NCBI GenBank assembly: GCA_038532435.1
Contig: JBCBAP010000028.1
Span: 1-43,986, forward strand
Origin: JBCBAP01 sp038532435
GTDB lineage: Bacteria > Pseudomonadota > Alphaproteobacteria > Rhodobacterales > Rhodobacteraceae
Length of the DNA stretch: 43,986 nt
Reading direction: 5' to 3'
Position 1 is the first letter of the stretch; every line of letters starts with the position of its first letter. The position numbers and the translations under genes were made by a program. The notes under the pieces are model-generated. The model was not told the origin of the DNA. It saw only the letters and a program-made list of their open reading frames with translations, and did not search any database. Below, piece after piece: positions 1 to 7,875 of the stretch.

Positions 1-47
1 GTCAGGGCCGTGAGCCCGGCCGCCATCCCCCCGATGATCTTCCACAT
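1..47 (-). CDS. Start of a gene cut by the window edge, N-terminal signal sequence
   Basis: A minus-strand ATG at 45-47 is preceded by a good ribosome binding site (GAGGAG, about 10 bases upstream). It opens a frame that runs off the window after 15 codons. The visible residues begin MWKIIGGMAAGLTAL, which looks like the start of a signal peptide or membrane anchor. The gene is divergent from the Crp/Fnr-type regulator at 105. The product cannot be named; its position beside copper genes suggests an exported protein, but that is inference. Confidence 0.45.
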   Translation of the reverse strand, partial: MWKIIGGMAAGLTAL

Positions 48-104
48 CCTGATTGTCTCCTCACTTGGTCGATCTGAGGCTATCACCTTGGCCCTGCGTG
101 CAAT

Positions 105-749
105 ATGATCTCGATCATGAACGAAAGTGACTTCTTCACGGAGGTGGAGCGCGCCTGCGGCCCGGGCGTCGCACGGGATCACGCGCTCGAACAGGGCACG
201 AACCTCTTTCTGCAGGGCGCAGCACCGCTGGGATTGTTGCGGGTCATGGACGGACAGATCGATCTCATCCGCTGGACCGCATCCGGACAGGATGTGCGGA
301 TCCACACGTCCCATGCGGGGGAGACGTTCGCGGAGGCATCGCTCTACGCCTCTGCCTGCCACTGCGACGCGGTCGCGGCGGTCAGGTCCCGGGTGCGACA
401 GATCCCGAAGCGGAAGGTGCTGGCCGCCTTCGCCGCCGACCCATCGCTTGGCGGGCGGTTCGCCCAGCACCTCGCAGGGTCGCTGATGAGCGCGCGGCGG
501 CTTCTGGAGTTGCGCGCGATCACACCGCTGACGGAGCGGCTCCTGACCCGCCTCCGCGATCTGGCGGATGCCGATGGCACAGTGCCCGATACCCGGCCCC
601 TGACCGCGCTCGCAACGGATCTCGGCGTCACGGCCCCCGCGCTCTATCGTGCGATCGCTGATCTTGAGTCGAACGGAAAGCTCACCCGGCCTGCACGGGG
701 CCGGGTCGCGCTGGTCACCGGGACCGCTCGGCCTCGTCCCGCTCCGTGA
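105..749 (+). CDS. Crp/Fnr-family transcriptional regulator
   Basis: The 214-residue protein has the Crp/Fnr layout. An N-terminal cyclic-nucleotide-type beta barrel (about 15-110) is followed by a long helix (about 115-150) and a winged helix-turn-helix near 170-205, with a recognition stretch around LGVTAPALYRAIADLES. The N-terminal cysteine cluster of oxygen-sensing FNR is missing. The cysteines seen (18 and the CHC near 85) are not spaced like an FNR iron-sulfur site, so the effector is unknown. The start may be this ATG or the one 12 bases downstream; neither has a clear Shine-Dalgarno sequence. Its last 35 bases overlap the end of the convergent cytochrome gene. It could regulate the divergent gene at the window edge or the copper/cytochrome genes, but no operator was recognised. 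Confidence 0.8.
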   Translation: MISIMNESDFFTEVERACGPGVARDHALEQGTNLFLQGAAPLGLLRVMDGQIDLIRWTASGQDVRIHTSHAGETFAEASLYASACHCDAVAAVRSRVRQIPKRKVLAAFAADPSLGGRFAQHLAGSLMSARRLLELRAITPLTERLLTRLRDLADADGTVPDTRPLTALATDLGVTAPALYRAIADLESNGKLTRPARGRVALVTGTARPRPAP

Positions 750-1134
750 GTTCCGCCTGGTAGGCCCGCTCCCGCGGTGGCCACTGGGCCTTGATCCACG
801 CGAGCACGTCCTTCATCTCCTCAAGCCTGTAGCGGTCGGCGAAGCCGGGCATGTTGCTCTCGTACCCGCCCCCCACCACGGCCGCAGTGCCGCGCATGGT
901 GATGTCGAGGAGCACCCGGTCCGGATGGTGCCAGGTGTGGCCCGTCCGGTCGTGGGGCGGCGCGGGCAGCCGCCCGTCGGGCCCCGCGACGCGCCAGTCC
1001 GGCTCTCCCTCAAGCCGCGCGCCGTGACACGCGGCACAGGCCTCTTCGTAGATCCGCGCGCCCCTCTCAAGGTTCGGCTCCGCCGCAACCGGGGTGCTGG
1101 CCAGCAGCAGGAAGGAGAGCGCGATACCCCTCAC
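715..1134 (-). CDS. Secreted mono-haem class I cytochrome c
   Basis: This 139-residue protein starts with a signal peptide (about 1-18, ending AAA-type before EPNLERG). It carries one CAACH haem-binding motif near residue 33. A downstream Met in NMPGF is a plausible axial ligand. The fold should be a small periplasmic class I cytochrome c that shuttles electrons. The start codon is GTG and overlaps the stop of the copper ATPase (GTGA), so the two are probably translationally coupled, with the ATPase first. Such cytochromes often accompany copper-transporter genes. A role as electron partner of the nearby multicopper oxidase is possible but not shown. Confidence 0.85.
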   Translation of the reverse strand: MRGIALSFLLLASTPVAAEPNLERGARIYEEACAACHGARLEGEPDWRVAGPDGRLPAPPHDRTGHTWHHPDRVLLDITMRGTAAVVGGGYESNMPGFADRYRLEEMKDVLAWIKAQWPPRERAYQAELTERDEAERSR

Positions 1135-3581
1135 AGGCGCATCGCGCGCAGGCGCAGGGAGTTCCCGATCACCGAGACCGATGAGAGGCTCATCGCCGCC
1201 GCGGCGAGCATCGGCGACAAGAGCACACCGAAGATCGGGAACAGCACACCCGCCGCCACCGGCACCCCGGCAGTGTTGTAGACAAAGGCGAAGAAAAGGT
1301 TCTGCCGGATGTTGCGCATCGTCGCCTGCGCGAGTGTCCGGGCCCTGACGATGCCGCGCAGATCGCCCTTGAGCAGGGTCACGCCCGCGCTTTCCACCGC
1401 CACATCCGCACCGGTGCCCATGGCAATCCCGACGTCGGCGGTGGCGAGCGCGGGGGCGTCATTGACCCCGTCCCCTGCCATCGCGACCGCGTGGCCCGCC
1501 GCTTTCAGCTCCGCCACCAGCGCCGCCTTGTCCTCCGGTGAGACACCCGCGCGGATCTCGTCTATGCCGAGCGTTCGGGCGACCGCCTCCGCCGTGCGGC
1601 GGCTGTCGCCGGTCGCCATGACGATCCGCAGTCCTGCCGCGTGCAGCGCATCGATCGCCTTGGGCGTCGTCTCCTTGATCCGGTCCGCGACCGCGATGAT
1701 GCCTGCGAGCGTGCCGTCACTGGCGAGCAGCATCGCGGTCTTTCCCGCGGCCTCCAGTTCCGCCATCCGGTCCTCAACAGCCTGCGCGTCGACGCCGATG
1801 TCGGCCATCAGCGCCGCGTTGCCGAGCGCCACCTGCGCCCCGTCGACCGCGCCCCGGACCCCGCGGCCGGTCACCGCCTCGAACCCGGTTGCATCGGGCA
1901 CCGCAACTCCGCGCTCCGCCGCGCCGGTCAGGATCGCCTCCGCCAGCGGATGTTCGGACCCTTTCTCCAGCCCGGCCGCAAGCGCGAGCAGCCGATCCGC
2001 ATCCAACCCGCCGACGGGCACCAGATCCGTGAGGCTCGGGCGGCCCTCCGTCAGCGTGCCGGTCTTGTCGAGCACCAGCACATCAACCTCGGCAAAGCGT
2101 TCCAGCGCCTCCGCATCCCGGATCAGCACACCCGCCTGCGCGCCCCGTCCTGTCGCCACCATGATCGACATAGGGGTGGCGAGGCCCAGCGCGCAGGGGC
2201 ACGCGATGATGAGCACGCTCACCGCGGCCACGACCGCGTATCCGAGCGCGGGCGACGGCCCCACCGCGAGCCAGACGAAAAAGGCGATGACGGCCACCGC
2301 GATCACCGCAGGGACGAAGTAGCCCGCCACCCGGTCCGCCACCGCCTGGATCGGCGCGCGGGACCGCTGGGCCTGCGCAACCATGGCAACAATGCGCGAC
2401 AGCACCGTATCGCCCCCGACGGCCTGCGCCTCCATGACGAAAGAGCCTGTGCCGTTGAGCGTGCCGCCGGTCACCGCATCCCCGTCCACCTTCTCGACCG
2501 GTACAGGCTCGCCGGAGATCATGCTCTCGTCGATGGCTGAGCGTCCTTCGCGGAGTACTCCATCCACCGGCACCGCCTCTCCGGGACGGACCCGCAGCAG
2601 GTCCCCCGCGGCGACCGCGTCAAGCGGCACATCCTCCTCCGTGCCAGAGGCGGTAACCCGCCGCGCCGTCTTTGGCGCAAGATCCATGAGGGCGCGGATC
2701 GCGTCACCCGTCCGGTCCCGCGCGGTCAGCTCCATGACCTGCCCGACCAGCACAAGGATCAGGATCACCGCTGCCGCCTCGAAATAAAGCGGCGGGCCAT
2801 GCGCCCACTGCAGCGAGACCGGGAAGATCCCGGGCAGCAGCAAGGAGACGAGGCTGAAGGCGTAGGCCGCCCCCGTCCCGATCGCGATCAGCGTCCACAT
2901 GTTGAGATTGCCCGTCACGATGGACGACCAACCGCGCTTGAAGAACGGCTGCGCGATCCACACCACCACCGGCGTAGCCAGGAGGAACTGCATCCACCGC
3001 ACCCCCTGCGTGCCGAAGATCTCGCTCCAGGGCAGGCCCAACATGCCGCCCATCTCCAGCGCCAACACGGCAAGCGCGAGGGGCGCACCGATCCAGAGCC
3101 GGCGACGAAAATCGATCAACTCCGGATTTGGCCCCGAATCGGCGGACGGCATCATGGGCTCCAGCGCCATGCCGCAGATCGGGCAGTCCCCCGGCCCTTC
3201 CTGCACGATCTCCGGATCCATGGGGCAGGTGAAGAGCGTGCCCTCCGGCATGGGTTCCGGCGCGGGGCGGTCGCCGAGATAGGTGTCCGGCTCCGCGTCG
3301 AATTTCTCCTGACACCGGCCCGAGCAGAAATAGAAGCGCTCGCCCGCAAGCTTCGACATGTGCCGCGCTGTGGCACGGTGCACCTGCATGCCGCACACCG
3401 GATCCTCCGCCTGCACATAGTTCTCCGGGTCCTTCTCGAACTTCTCCCGGCAGCCGTCGTGACAGAAGTGATAGGTGTGATCCCCGTGCTCGGTCCGTGG
3501 CTTGCCCGCATCCGGGTCCACGGTCATGCCGCACACAGGGTCCCGGGTGATCGTTTCAGGGGCAGTCGCCACGTCGGTCAT
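1131..3581 (-). CDS. copA: Copper-translocating P1B-type ATPase with two YHS domains
   Basis: This 816-residue inner-membrane pump uses ATP to export Cu(I). The N terminus has no classical HMA domain. It has two cysteine-bearing YHS-type modules (CGM at 17-19 with C40/C44; CGM at 63-65 with C86/C90) and then a heavy-metal-binding segment (TCPMDPEI at about 118-125 and CPICGMALE). The pump core follows: the transmembrane CPC metal site at 461-463, the phosphorylation motif DKTGT at 505-509, an SGEP actuator motif near 356, and GDGVNDAPA near the C terminus. The gene leads the minus-strand arm and is followed by a cytochrome c with a 4-base overlap. Its promoter carries a CueR-like palindrome. 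The CPC motif fits copper or silver; copper is favoured by the neighbours. Confidence 0.93.
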   Translation of the reverse strand: MTDVATAPETITRDPVCGMTVDPDAGKPRTEHGDHTYHFCHDGCREKFEKDPENYVQAEDPVCGMQVHRATARHMSKLAGERFYFCSGRCQEKFDAEPDTYLGDRPAPEPMPEGTLFTCPMDPEIVQEGPGDCPICGMALEPMMPSADSGPNPELIDFRRRLWIGAPLALAVLALEMGGMLGLPWSEIFGTQGVRWMQFLLATPVVVWIAQPFFKRGWSSIVTGNLNMWTLIAIGTGAAYAFSLVSLLLPGIFPVSLQWAHGPPLYFEAAAVILILVLVGQVMELTARDRTGDAIRALMDLAPKTARRVTASGTEEDVPLDAVAAGDLLRVRPGEAVPVDGVLREGRSAIDESMISGEPVPVEKVDGDAVTGGTLNGTGSFVMEAQAVGGDTVLSRIVAMVAQAQRSRAPIQAVADRVAGYFVPAVIAVAVIAFFVWLAVGPSPALGYAVVAAVSVLIIACPCALGLATPMSIMVATGRGAQAGVLIRDAEALERFAEVDVLVLDKTGTLTEGRPSLTDLVPVGGLDADRLLALAAGLEKGSEHPLAEAILTGAAERGVAVPDATGFEAVTGRGVRGAVDGAQVALGNAALMADIGVDAQAVEDRMAELEAAGKTAMLLASDGTLAGIIAVADRIKETTPKAIDALHAAGLRIVMATGDSRRTAEAVARTLGIDEIRAGVSPEDKAALVAELKAAGHAVAMAGDGVNDAPALATADVGIAMGTGADVAVESAGVTLLKGDLRGIVRARTLAQATMRNIRQNLFFAFVYNTAGVPVAAGVLFPIFGVLLSPMLAAAAMSLSSVSVIGNSLRLRAMRL

Positions 3582-3605
3582 GTCGAAATCCTTTCGTTGA
3601 CCCCG

Positions 3606-3636
3606 GACTTAGTCCTTCCAGCAACTGGAAGGTCAA
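3606..3636 (-). promoter_or_regulatory. CueR-type promoter of copA
   Basis: On the minus strand a -35 box TTGACC (3636-3631) and a -10 box TAAGTC (3611-3606) are separated by exactly 19 bases. This over-long spacer is the hallmark of MerR-family activation. Spacer and -35 box contain the perfect palindrome CCTTCCAG-CAA-CTGGAAGG (3614-3632). The same palindrome controls the facing cueR promoter. It lies 33 bases upstream of the copA start codon. Confidence 0.88.
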
Positions 3637-3827
3637 GCCTGCCCGTTGCGGAAAGCGGTAAAGAGGTGCTGACTGGAAGCCTCAAGGCCCAACCAACACC
3701 CGGATCAGCGTCCATCCACCTGCGACATCAATGTCGGGTGGAGTGGTTAATCGCTTAGAATCAATACGTTCCGGGACCACACGCTCCCGGTTACTGCTCC
3801 CCCGATCCGCAAATCCGCGATGCCCTC

Positions 3828-3858
3828 TTGACCTTCCAGCAACTGGAAGGCGCATATG
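3828..3858 (+). promoter_or_regulatory. CueR-type promoter of the cueR-copCD operon
   Basis: The -35 box TTGACC (3828-3833) and -10 box CATATG (3853-3858) are 19 bases apart. They frame the palindrome CCTTCCAGCAACTGGAAGG (3832-3850), identical to the site before copA. The cueR start codon at 3882 lies 23 bases beyond the -10 box, with GAGGAGG as ribosome binding site. This implies autoregulation by the encoded MerR-type protein. Confidence 0.88.
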
Positions 3859-3881
3859 AGGGCGACCGAGGAGGACCCGAC

Positions 3882-4277
3882 ATGAACATCGGCGAGGTGT
3901 CGGCGGCCAGCGGGCTGCCGCCCAAGACCATCAGATACTACGAGGATATCGACCTCGTGCGCCCGGCCCGTGGCACCAATGGCTACCGCGATTTCAGCGA
4001 CAGGGACGCGCACAAGCTCGCGTTTCTCGGCCGCGCCCGATCCTTGGGCTTTTCGATCGAGGATTGCCGCACCCTGCTGTCGCTCTACGAGGATCGCAGC
4101 CGGGCGAGCGCGGACGTGAAGGACGTGGCCGAACATCACCTGGAGCGGATTGCCCGCAAAATCGAAGAGCTCGAGGCCATGCGCGTCACGCTCAGTACAC
4201 TCGTCACACAATGCCACGGGGACGACCGGCCGGATTGCCCGATCCTCGACGACCTCGCCGGGAGCGAACAGACATGA
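3882..4277 (+). CDS. cueR: MerR-family copper-responsive regulator
   Basis: This 131-residue protein has a MerR winged helix at the N terminus (MNIGEVSAASGLPPKTIRYY), the YEDIDLV linker, a long dimerisation helix (about 75-108) and a C-terminal metal loop. The two cysteines C111 and C119 are spaced as in Escherichia coli CueR (C112/C120), the Cu(I)-binding pair. It should twist the 19-bp-spacer promoters of copA and of its own operon when Cu(I) is bound. The ATG at 3882 was chosen over an earlier in-frame start because it follows a strong GAGGAGG and fits family length. Its stop overlaps the copC start (ATGA), which shows operon coupling. Confidence 0.92.
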   Translation: MNIGEVSAASGLPPKTIRYYEDIDLVRPARGTNGYRDFSDRDAHKLAFLGRARSLGFSIEDCRTLLSLYEDRSRASADVKDVAEHHLERIARKIEELEAMRVTLSTLVTQCHGDDRPDCPILDDLAGSEQT

Positions 4278-4639
4278 AAGCAACGACCATGAAGTATCTC
4301 GCAGCCCTCCTGTCGGCTGGACTGGCCTTTGGCGCAACCGCCGCGGTCGCCCACTCCAAGAAAGAGGCGACGACGCCCGCGAACGGGGCCGTCTTGCAGC
4401 AGGCGCCCGAAACGATCGGGATGACGTTCGACACCCCGATGCGGGTCACCCTCGTGCGTCTGACCGACAGCGCGGGCGTGGAAATTGACATCTCCCGCAC
4501 CGGCGGCATGACGGCGACGACCGACTTCGTCGCGACCCCGGCGGCCCTGTCGACGGGCGAGTACACGGTTGAATGGCGCGGGCTTTCCGGCGACGGACAC
4601 CCGATGCAGGGCAGCTTCAGCTTCACGGTCGCGGACTGA
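4274..4639 (+). CDS. copC: Periplasmic copper-binding protein CopC
   Basis: The 121-residue product has a signal peptide ending AVAHS, so the mature protein begins with His. This is the usual N-terminal copper ligand of CopC proteins. The rest matches the CopC beta-barrel, with SPANGAVL-like text near residue 35, an MRVTLV strand and the C-terminal WRGLSGDGHPMQGSFSF signature, whose Asp-Gly-His supplies further ligands. It carries Cu(II) in the periplasm and typically hands it to CopD, the next gene. The start overlaps the cueR stop by four bases. The protein has the short form common in alphaproteobacteria. Confidence 0.92.
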   Translation: MKATTMKYLAALLSAGLAFGATAAVAHSKKEATTPANGAVLQQAPETIGMTFDTPMRVTLVRLTDSAGVEIDISRTGGMTATTDFVATPAALSTGEYTVEWRGLSGDGHPMQGSFSFTVAD

Positions 4640-4646
4640 ACCATCC

Positions 4647-5573
4647 GTGCTGACGACCCTCGCAACGACCGACGCGGTGACCTGGATCACGATCCTGGTC
4701 AAGGCGCTCGCCTACGGCGCCACGCTGCTCGCCGCGGGCAGCGTCCTCGTCGCCTCTACCCTGACGCACTTAAGCGCGGAGGGACGGCGCGTGCTCGGCC
4801 TCCAGGCCATCGCATTTGCCTTGGTCGCCGCCATGGCAAGCGCCGCGGCGCTGCCGCTGCGCGCGAGCTTTCTGATGGGCGGGACATGGGCCGGAAGCTT
4901 CGACCCCGGACTGCTGGCAATCGTGATGGACAGCCCCCTCGGCACCAGCCTTGTCACCCGGCTGCTCGGACTCAGCCTGATCCTCGCGGCCCTTCTGGGA
5001 ACCAGAACGGGGCGCGGCGTCGCGCTGGTCGGGGCCGTGCTGGCCTGCGCGTCCTTCGCGCTAAAGGGGCACACGCTGGGCGATCCGCGCTGGGTGCTGG
5101 CCGGGCTGATCACGGTCCACATGCTGGGACTTGCCTTCTGGGTCGGCGCCTTCGCCCCGCTGACCCGCGCCGCCCGCGTTGGGAGTGTTGCCGATGCAGG
5201 GCACCTGGCGCACGAGTTCGGCGCGAAGGCGCTCTGGATCGTGGGCGCGCTCATCGTCGCCGGAGCCGCCCTGCTCGCCACTCTCGGCGTGGCATCACCC
5301 CAGGCGCTGGGAACGCCCTATGGTCAGACCTTCGCGCTCAAGCTTGCGTTCTTCGTCGGGGTCATCGGCCTCGCAGCATTCAACAAGCTGCGCCTGACGC
5401 CCGCGCTTCTGGCGGGCGACATCTCGGCCCCGGACCGCCTGCGCAGATCGATCCGGGTGGAGGCTGCCCTGGTCGTCGCAGTTCTTCTGACGACTGCGAC
5501 GCTGACCACAGTCACTTCTCCGCAGGCCCCCGAAACGACCGCTCGCGTCACCCTGGAAAGGACCGTCGCATGA
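4647..5573 (+). CDS. copD: Copper-resistance membrane protein CopD
   Basis: A 308-residue integral membrane protein with about eight hydrophobic segments. Family features include the HMLGLAFWVGAFAPL helix near 175-190 and FALKLAFFVGVIGLAAFNKLRL near 255. CopD proteins are thought to take copper from CopC across the inner membrane. The likely start is the GTG at 4647, seven bases after the copC stop; a longer frame upstream overlaps copC and has no support. The stop overlaps the start of the multicopper oxidase (ATGA). Function is by family assignment. Confidence 0.88.
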   Translation: MLTTLATTDAVTWITILVKALAYGATLLAAGSVLVASTLTHLSAEGRRVLGLQAIAFALVAAMASAAALPLRASFLMGGTWAGSFDPGLLAIVMDSPLGTSLVTRLLGLSLILAALLGTRTGRGVALVGAVLACASFALKGHTLGDPRWVLAGLITVHMLGLAFWVGAFAPLTRAARVGSVADAGHLAHEFGAKALWIVGALIVAGAALLATLGVASPQALGTPYGQTFALKLAFFVGVIGLAAFNKLRLTPALLAGDISAPDRLRRSIRVEAALVVAVLLTTATLTTVTSPQAPETTARVTLERTVA

Positions 5574-6958
5574 CTTCCATCACCCGTCGCACACTGTTGC
5601 AGGGCGCGGCTGGCGCCGCCGCCCTCACGGGCCTGCCCCTCCCCTCCATGGCAGGTGAGGCCACGCCGCTTGTCGCACGCTCCGGCACTGCGCAGCTCAC
5701 GCCCGAAGGGTACCCGCCGACGGCGATCTGGGGCTATGACGGGGCGGTGCCCGGGCCGACGATCCGCGTGCCGCAGGGGGCTCGGCTGACGCGGGCTTTC
5801 AGCAACGCGCTTCCCCAACCCTCCAGCGTGCACTGGCACGGGATCCGGATCACGAACGCCATGGATGGCGTGGCCTATCTGACTCAGGAGCCCGTGCCGA
5901 CGGACGCGACATTCCTTTACGATTTCAGTGTGCCGGATGCGGGGACCTACTGGTATCACCCCCACAACCGAACGTGGGAGCAGATGGCGCGGGGCCTCTA
6001 CGGTGCCCTGATCGTGGAGGAAGCGTCCGGCGCGCCGGATGTGGACATGGACGAGGTCCTGCTCATCGACGACTGGCGGCTCGACCGGGATGGCCAGATC
6101 GCGGCAGGCTTCGGCAACCTGCATGACTGGTCCCATGGCGGGCGCATCGGCAACTGGATCACCGTGAACGGGGAGGCTGCCTGGGGCCGGACCGTGCCCC
6201 GACACGCCCGCCTGCGGTTGCGGCTGGTGAACGCCGCGAACGCCCGGGTCTTCGACCTCGGGGCGCAGGGTCTGACGGGCTGGGTCGTGGCGCTCGACGG
6301 CATGCCCCTCGATGCGCCGCACCCGCTGAAGCAGGTGACGCTCGCCCCCGCCCAGCGGGCGGATGTCATCGTCGATGTGACCGCGGAGGCAGGCGGTGAG
6401 GCCTTCCTCTTCAGTCGGGAGCGGGACGGCGGCTACGCCCTTGCGACCTTCCAGGTCGAGAGCCCAAAGCGGGCGGCGGCGCGCCCCACTCCGGCACCCC
6501 TGCCCGCCAACCCGGTCGCCGCCCTCGGCCCGCTCGACACCGCCCGGCGCGCGAAGCTCACCATGGAGGGTGGCGCCATGGGGCGGATGCGCGGGGCCAC
6601 GCTCAACGGTCGCTCGGTCAGCGCGCGGGAGATGGCACAGCAAGGCAAGGTCTGGGCGCTCAACGGTGCTGCGGACATGCCCGACGCACCGCTCCTCGAC
6701 GTGGCGCGGGGGGAGACGGTGCGGATCACCATCGTCAATGACACCAACTGGCCCCACGGGATGCACCTCCACGGACACCATTTCCGGCAGATCGATGCGG
6801 CGGGGGGCCCGGGCCCCCTGCGCGACACGATCCTCCTGAACCGGGGCGAGAGCGCTGAGATCGCGTTCGTCGCGGACAATCCCGGCGACTGGCTGCTCCA
6901 CTGCCACATGCTCGAACACGCCGCTGGCGGCATGACAACCTGGCTGCGCGTTGCCTGA
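5570..6958 (+). CDS. Tat-exported multicopper oxidase (CueO/SufI type)
   Basis: The 462-residue protein begins with a twin-arginine-type signal (TRRTLLQG). It has the four copper-ligand clusters of multicopper oxidases: HWHG at 88-91, HPH at 130-132, HxxHxHxH at 396-403, and HCHxxxH at 444-450 followed by Met455. C445, H450 and M455 are consistent with a type 1 copper site. It probably oxidises Cu(I) to Cu(II) in the periplasm with oxygen as acceptor. The Met/His-rich insert of E. coli CueO is not obvious; there is only a short Met-containing stretch (GGAMGRMRGA). The start overlaps the copD stop by four bases. Confidence 0.92.
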   Translation: MTSITRRTLLQGAAGAAALTGLPLPSMAGEATPLVARSGTAQLTPEGYPPTAIWGYDGAVPGPTIRVPQGARLTRAFSNALPQPSSVHWHGIRITNAMDGVAYLTQEPVPTDATFLYDFSVPDAGTYWYHPHNRTWEQMARGLYGALIVEEASGAPDVDMDEVLLIDDWRLDRDGQIAAGFGNLHDWSHGGRIGNWITVNGEAAWGRTVPRHARLRLRLVNAANARVFDLGAQGLTGWVVALDGMPLDAPHPLKQVTLAPAQRADVIVDVTAEAGGEAFLFSRERDGGYALATFQVESPKRAAARPTPAPLPANPVAALGPLDTARRAKLTMEGGAMGRMRGATLNGRSVSAREMAQQGKVWALNGAADMPDAPLLDVARGETVRITIVNDTNWPHGMHLHGHHFRQIDAAGGPGPLRDTILLNRGESAEIAFVADNPGDWLLHCHMLEHAAGGMTTWLRVA

Positions 6959-6986
6959 CTGCAGCCCCATCGAAAGGATCCGACCC

Positions 6987-7436
6987 ATGGACCGCAGAAC
7001 CCTTCTTCTCACCGCGCTCGGCCTTCCGCTCGCCGTGCAACCCGCGTTCGCGGCCCCTCCTCGCATCGACTTCTACAAGACGCCGACCTGCGGATGCTGC
7101 GCCGCGTGGGCGGACCGCATGACGGCCGCGGGCTTCGACGTGCGGGCGGAGGACATGGATCAGGATGCGCTCTGGGATCTCAAGGCCCGCGCCGGGATCC
7201 CGCCGGAGATGAGCTCCTGCCACACCGGCTTTATCAATGGATATGTGGTTGAGGGGCACGTGCCTGCGGAGGATATCCGACGCCTCATAGCCGAACGCCC
7301 CGCTGGCATCGGCCTCGCGGTGCCCGGCATGCCCATGGGCTCACCGGGGATGGAGATGGGCACACGGCGGGACGCGTTCGACACGCTCCTGGTGCTGCCC
7401 GGTGGCCGCGCCCGCATCTTCCAGAACCACGCATGA
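6987..7436 (+). CDS. DUF411 periplasmic metal-binding protein
   Basis: A 149-residue exported protein with a signal peptide to about residue 21, ending AFAAP. The DUF411 signature YKTPTCGCCAAW (about 30-41) supplies a CxCC thiol cluster, and a conserved SSCHTGFINGYVVEGHVP segment contains further Cys and His ligands. A Met-rich stretch (PGMPMGSPGMEMG) near 115-127 could bind Cu(I). DUF411 proteins are common in copper operons and are thought to bind copper. The ATG at 6987 follows an AAAGGATC ribosome binding site; an earlier in-frame ATG overlaps the oxidase gene and is less likely. It is the last gene of the cueR operon. Confidence 0.88.
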   Translation: MDRRTLLLTALGLPLAVQPAFAAPPRIDFYKTPTCGCCAAWADRMTAAGFDVRAEDMDQDALWDLKARAGIPPEMSSCHTGFINGYVVEGHVPAEDIRRLIAERPAGIGLAVPGMPMGSPGMEMGTRRDAFDTLLVLPGGRARIFQNHA

Positions 7437-7442
7437 TGCGAC

Positions 7443-7463
7443 GGCGGGCTGCACGGGCCCGCC
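7443..7463 (+). terminator. Probable terminator of the copper operon
   Basis: A GC-rich hairpin GGCGGGC / GCCCGCC with a 7-base loop lies six bases after the DUF411 stop. There is no T tract after it, so it may instead stabilise the 3' end. Confidence 0.6.
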
Positions 7464-7821
7464 CTCCCCGCTTGAATGGCGGGAGACGCCGCATTTAACG
7501 TCTCGACTTCGGCGAAGGGCCCCTAGTCGGCTACAACTGAATGCTCCGACGTGGCCTAACGTTCGGCCAATGACCACGTCCGCGGTCAGGGTTGTCCCGC
7601 TCGACGATTGGCGAGACGTCGTTCACCCGGTGCGACCCGGACCGCCGTTGTGCGGAGGGGCAGTCTGGAGGGATCACAAGATCACCGGCTGGCCCTTTGT
7701 CCCCTGCTAGGAACGAAGGGCATCACCCATTCCCGAAAACGCTGGATAGTCGTCTCGAACATCATCAAGCGCGAGCGGATCAGGTTCGTCACCATCCGCC
7801 CGAACAGTTCCCAGACGGTAA
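7464..7821. other. Gap without recognised genes
   Basis: Between the copper-operon hairpin and the hairpin after pufX there are about 360 bases. Short frames occur on both strands, but none has a plausible start, ribosome binding site or family resemblance. No LH1 or PucC-like reading was found. Confidence 0.5.
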
Positions 7822-7849
7822 CCGCCGCACCCGTTTCAGGGCGCGGCGG
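7822..7849 (-). terminator. Terminator hairpin after pufX
   Basis: An 11-bp stem (CCGCCGCACCC / GGGCGCGGCGG on the plus strand, one G-T pair) with loop GTTTCA starts 26 bases after the pufX stop. A strong hairpin after pufX is also how the Rhodobacter puf operon ends, so this fixes the 3' limit of the pufLMX unit. Confidence 0.75.
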
Positions 7850-7875
7850 CGAAGGGTCGTTCGGGATGTCCGGGA

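Larger units (their letters stand above)
3582..3881. other. Divergent copper control region
   Basis: These 300 bases separate the minus-strand copA from the plus-strand cueR operon. They hold one CueR-like promoter at each end (described separately) and no coding frame with support. The middle (about 3640-3825) shows no feature I recognise beyond a short GGGA/TCCC inverted repeat near 3771-3790. Confidence 0.7.

Noticed and set aside
105..749. The Crp/Fnr-type protein as FnrL, the oxygen regulator of photosynthesis genes.
   Set aside because: The cysteine pattern for a 4Fe-4S cluster is missing, and no TTGAT-N4-ATCAA box was noticed at the puf or puh promoters.
7690..7875. A minus-strand reading after pufX with protein-like text (VTVWELFGRMVTNL) that might be a light-harvesting or other small protein.
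   Set aside because: It has no start codon with a ribosome binding site, overlaps the terminator hairpin at 7822-7849, and lacks LH1 motifs.
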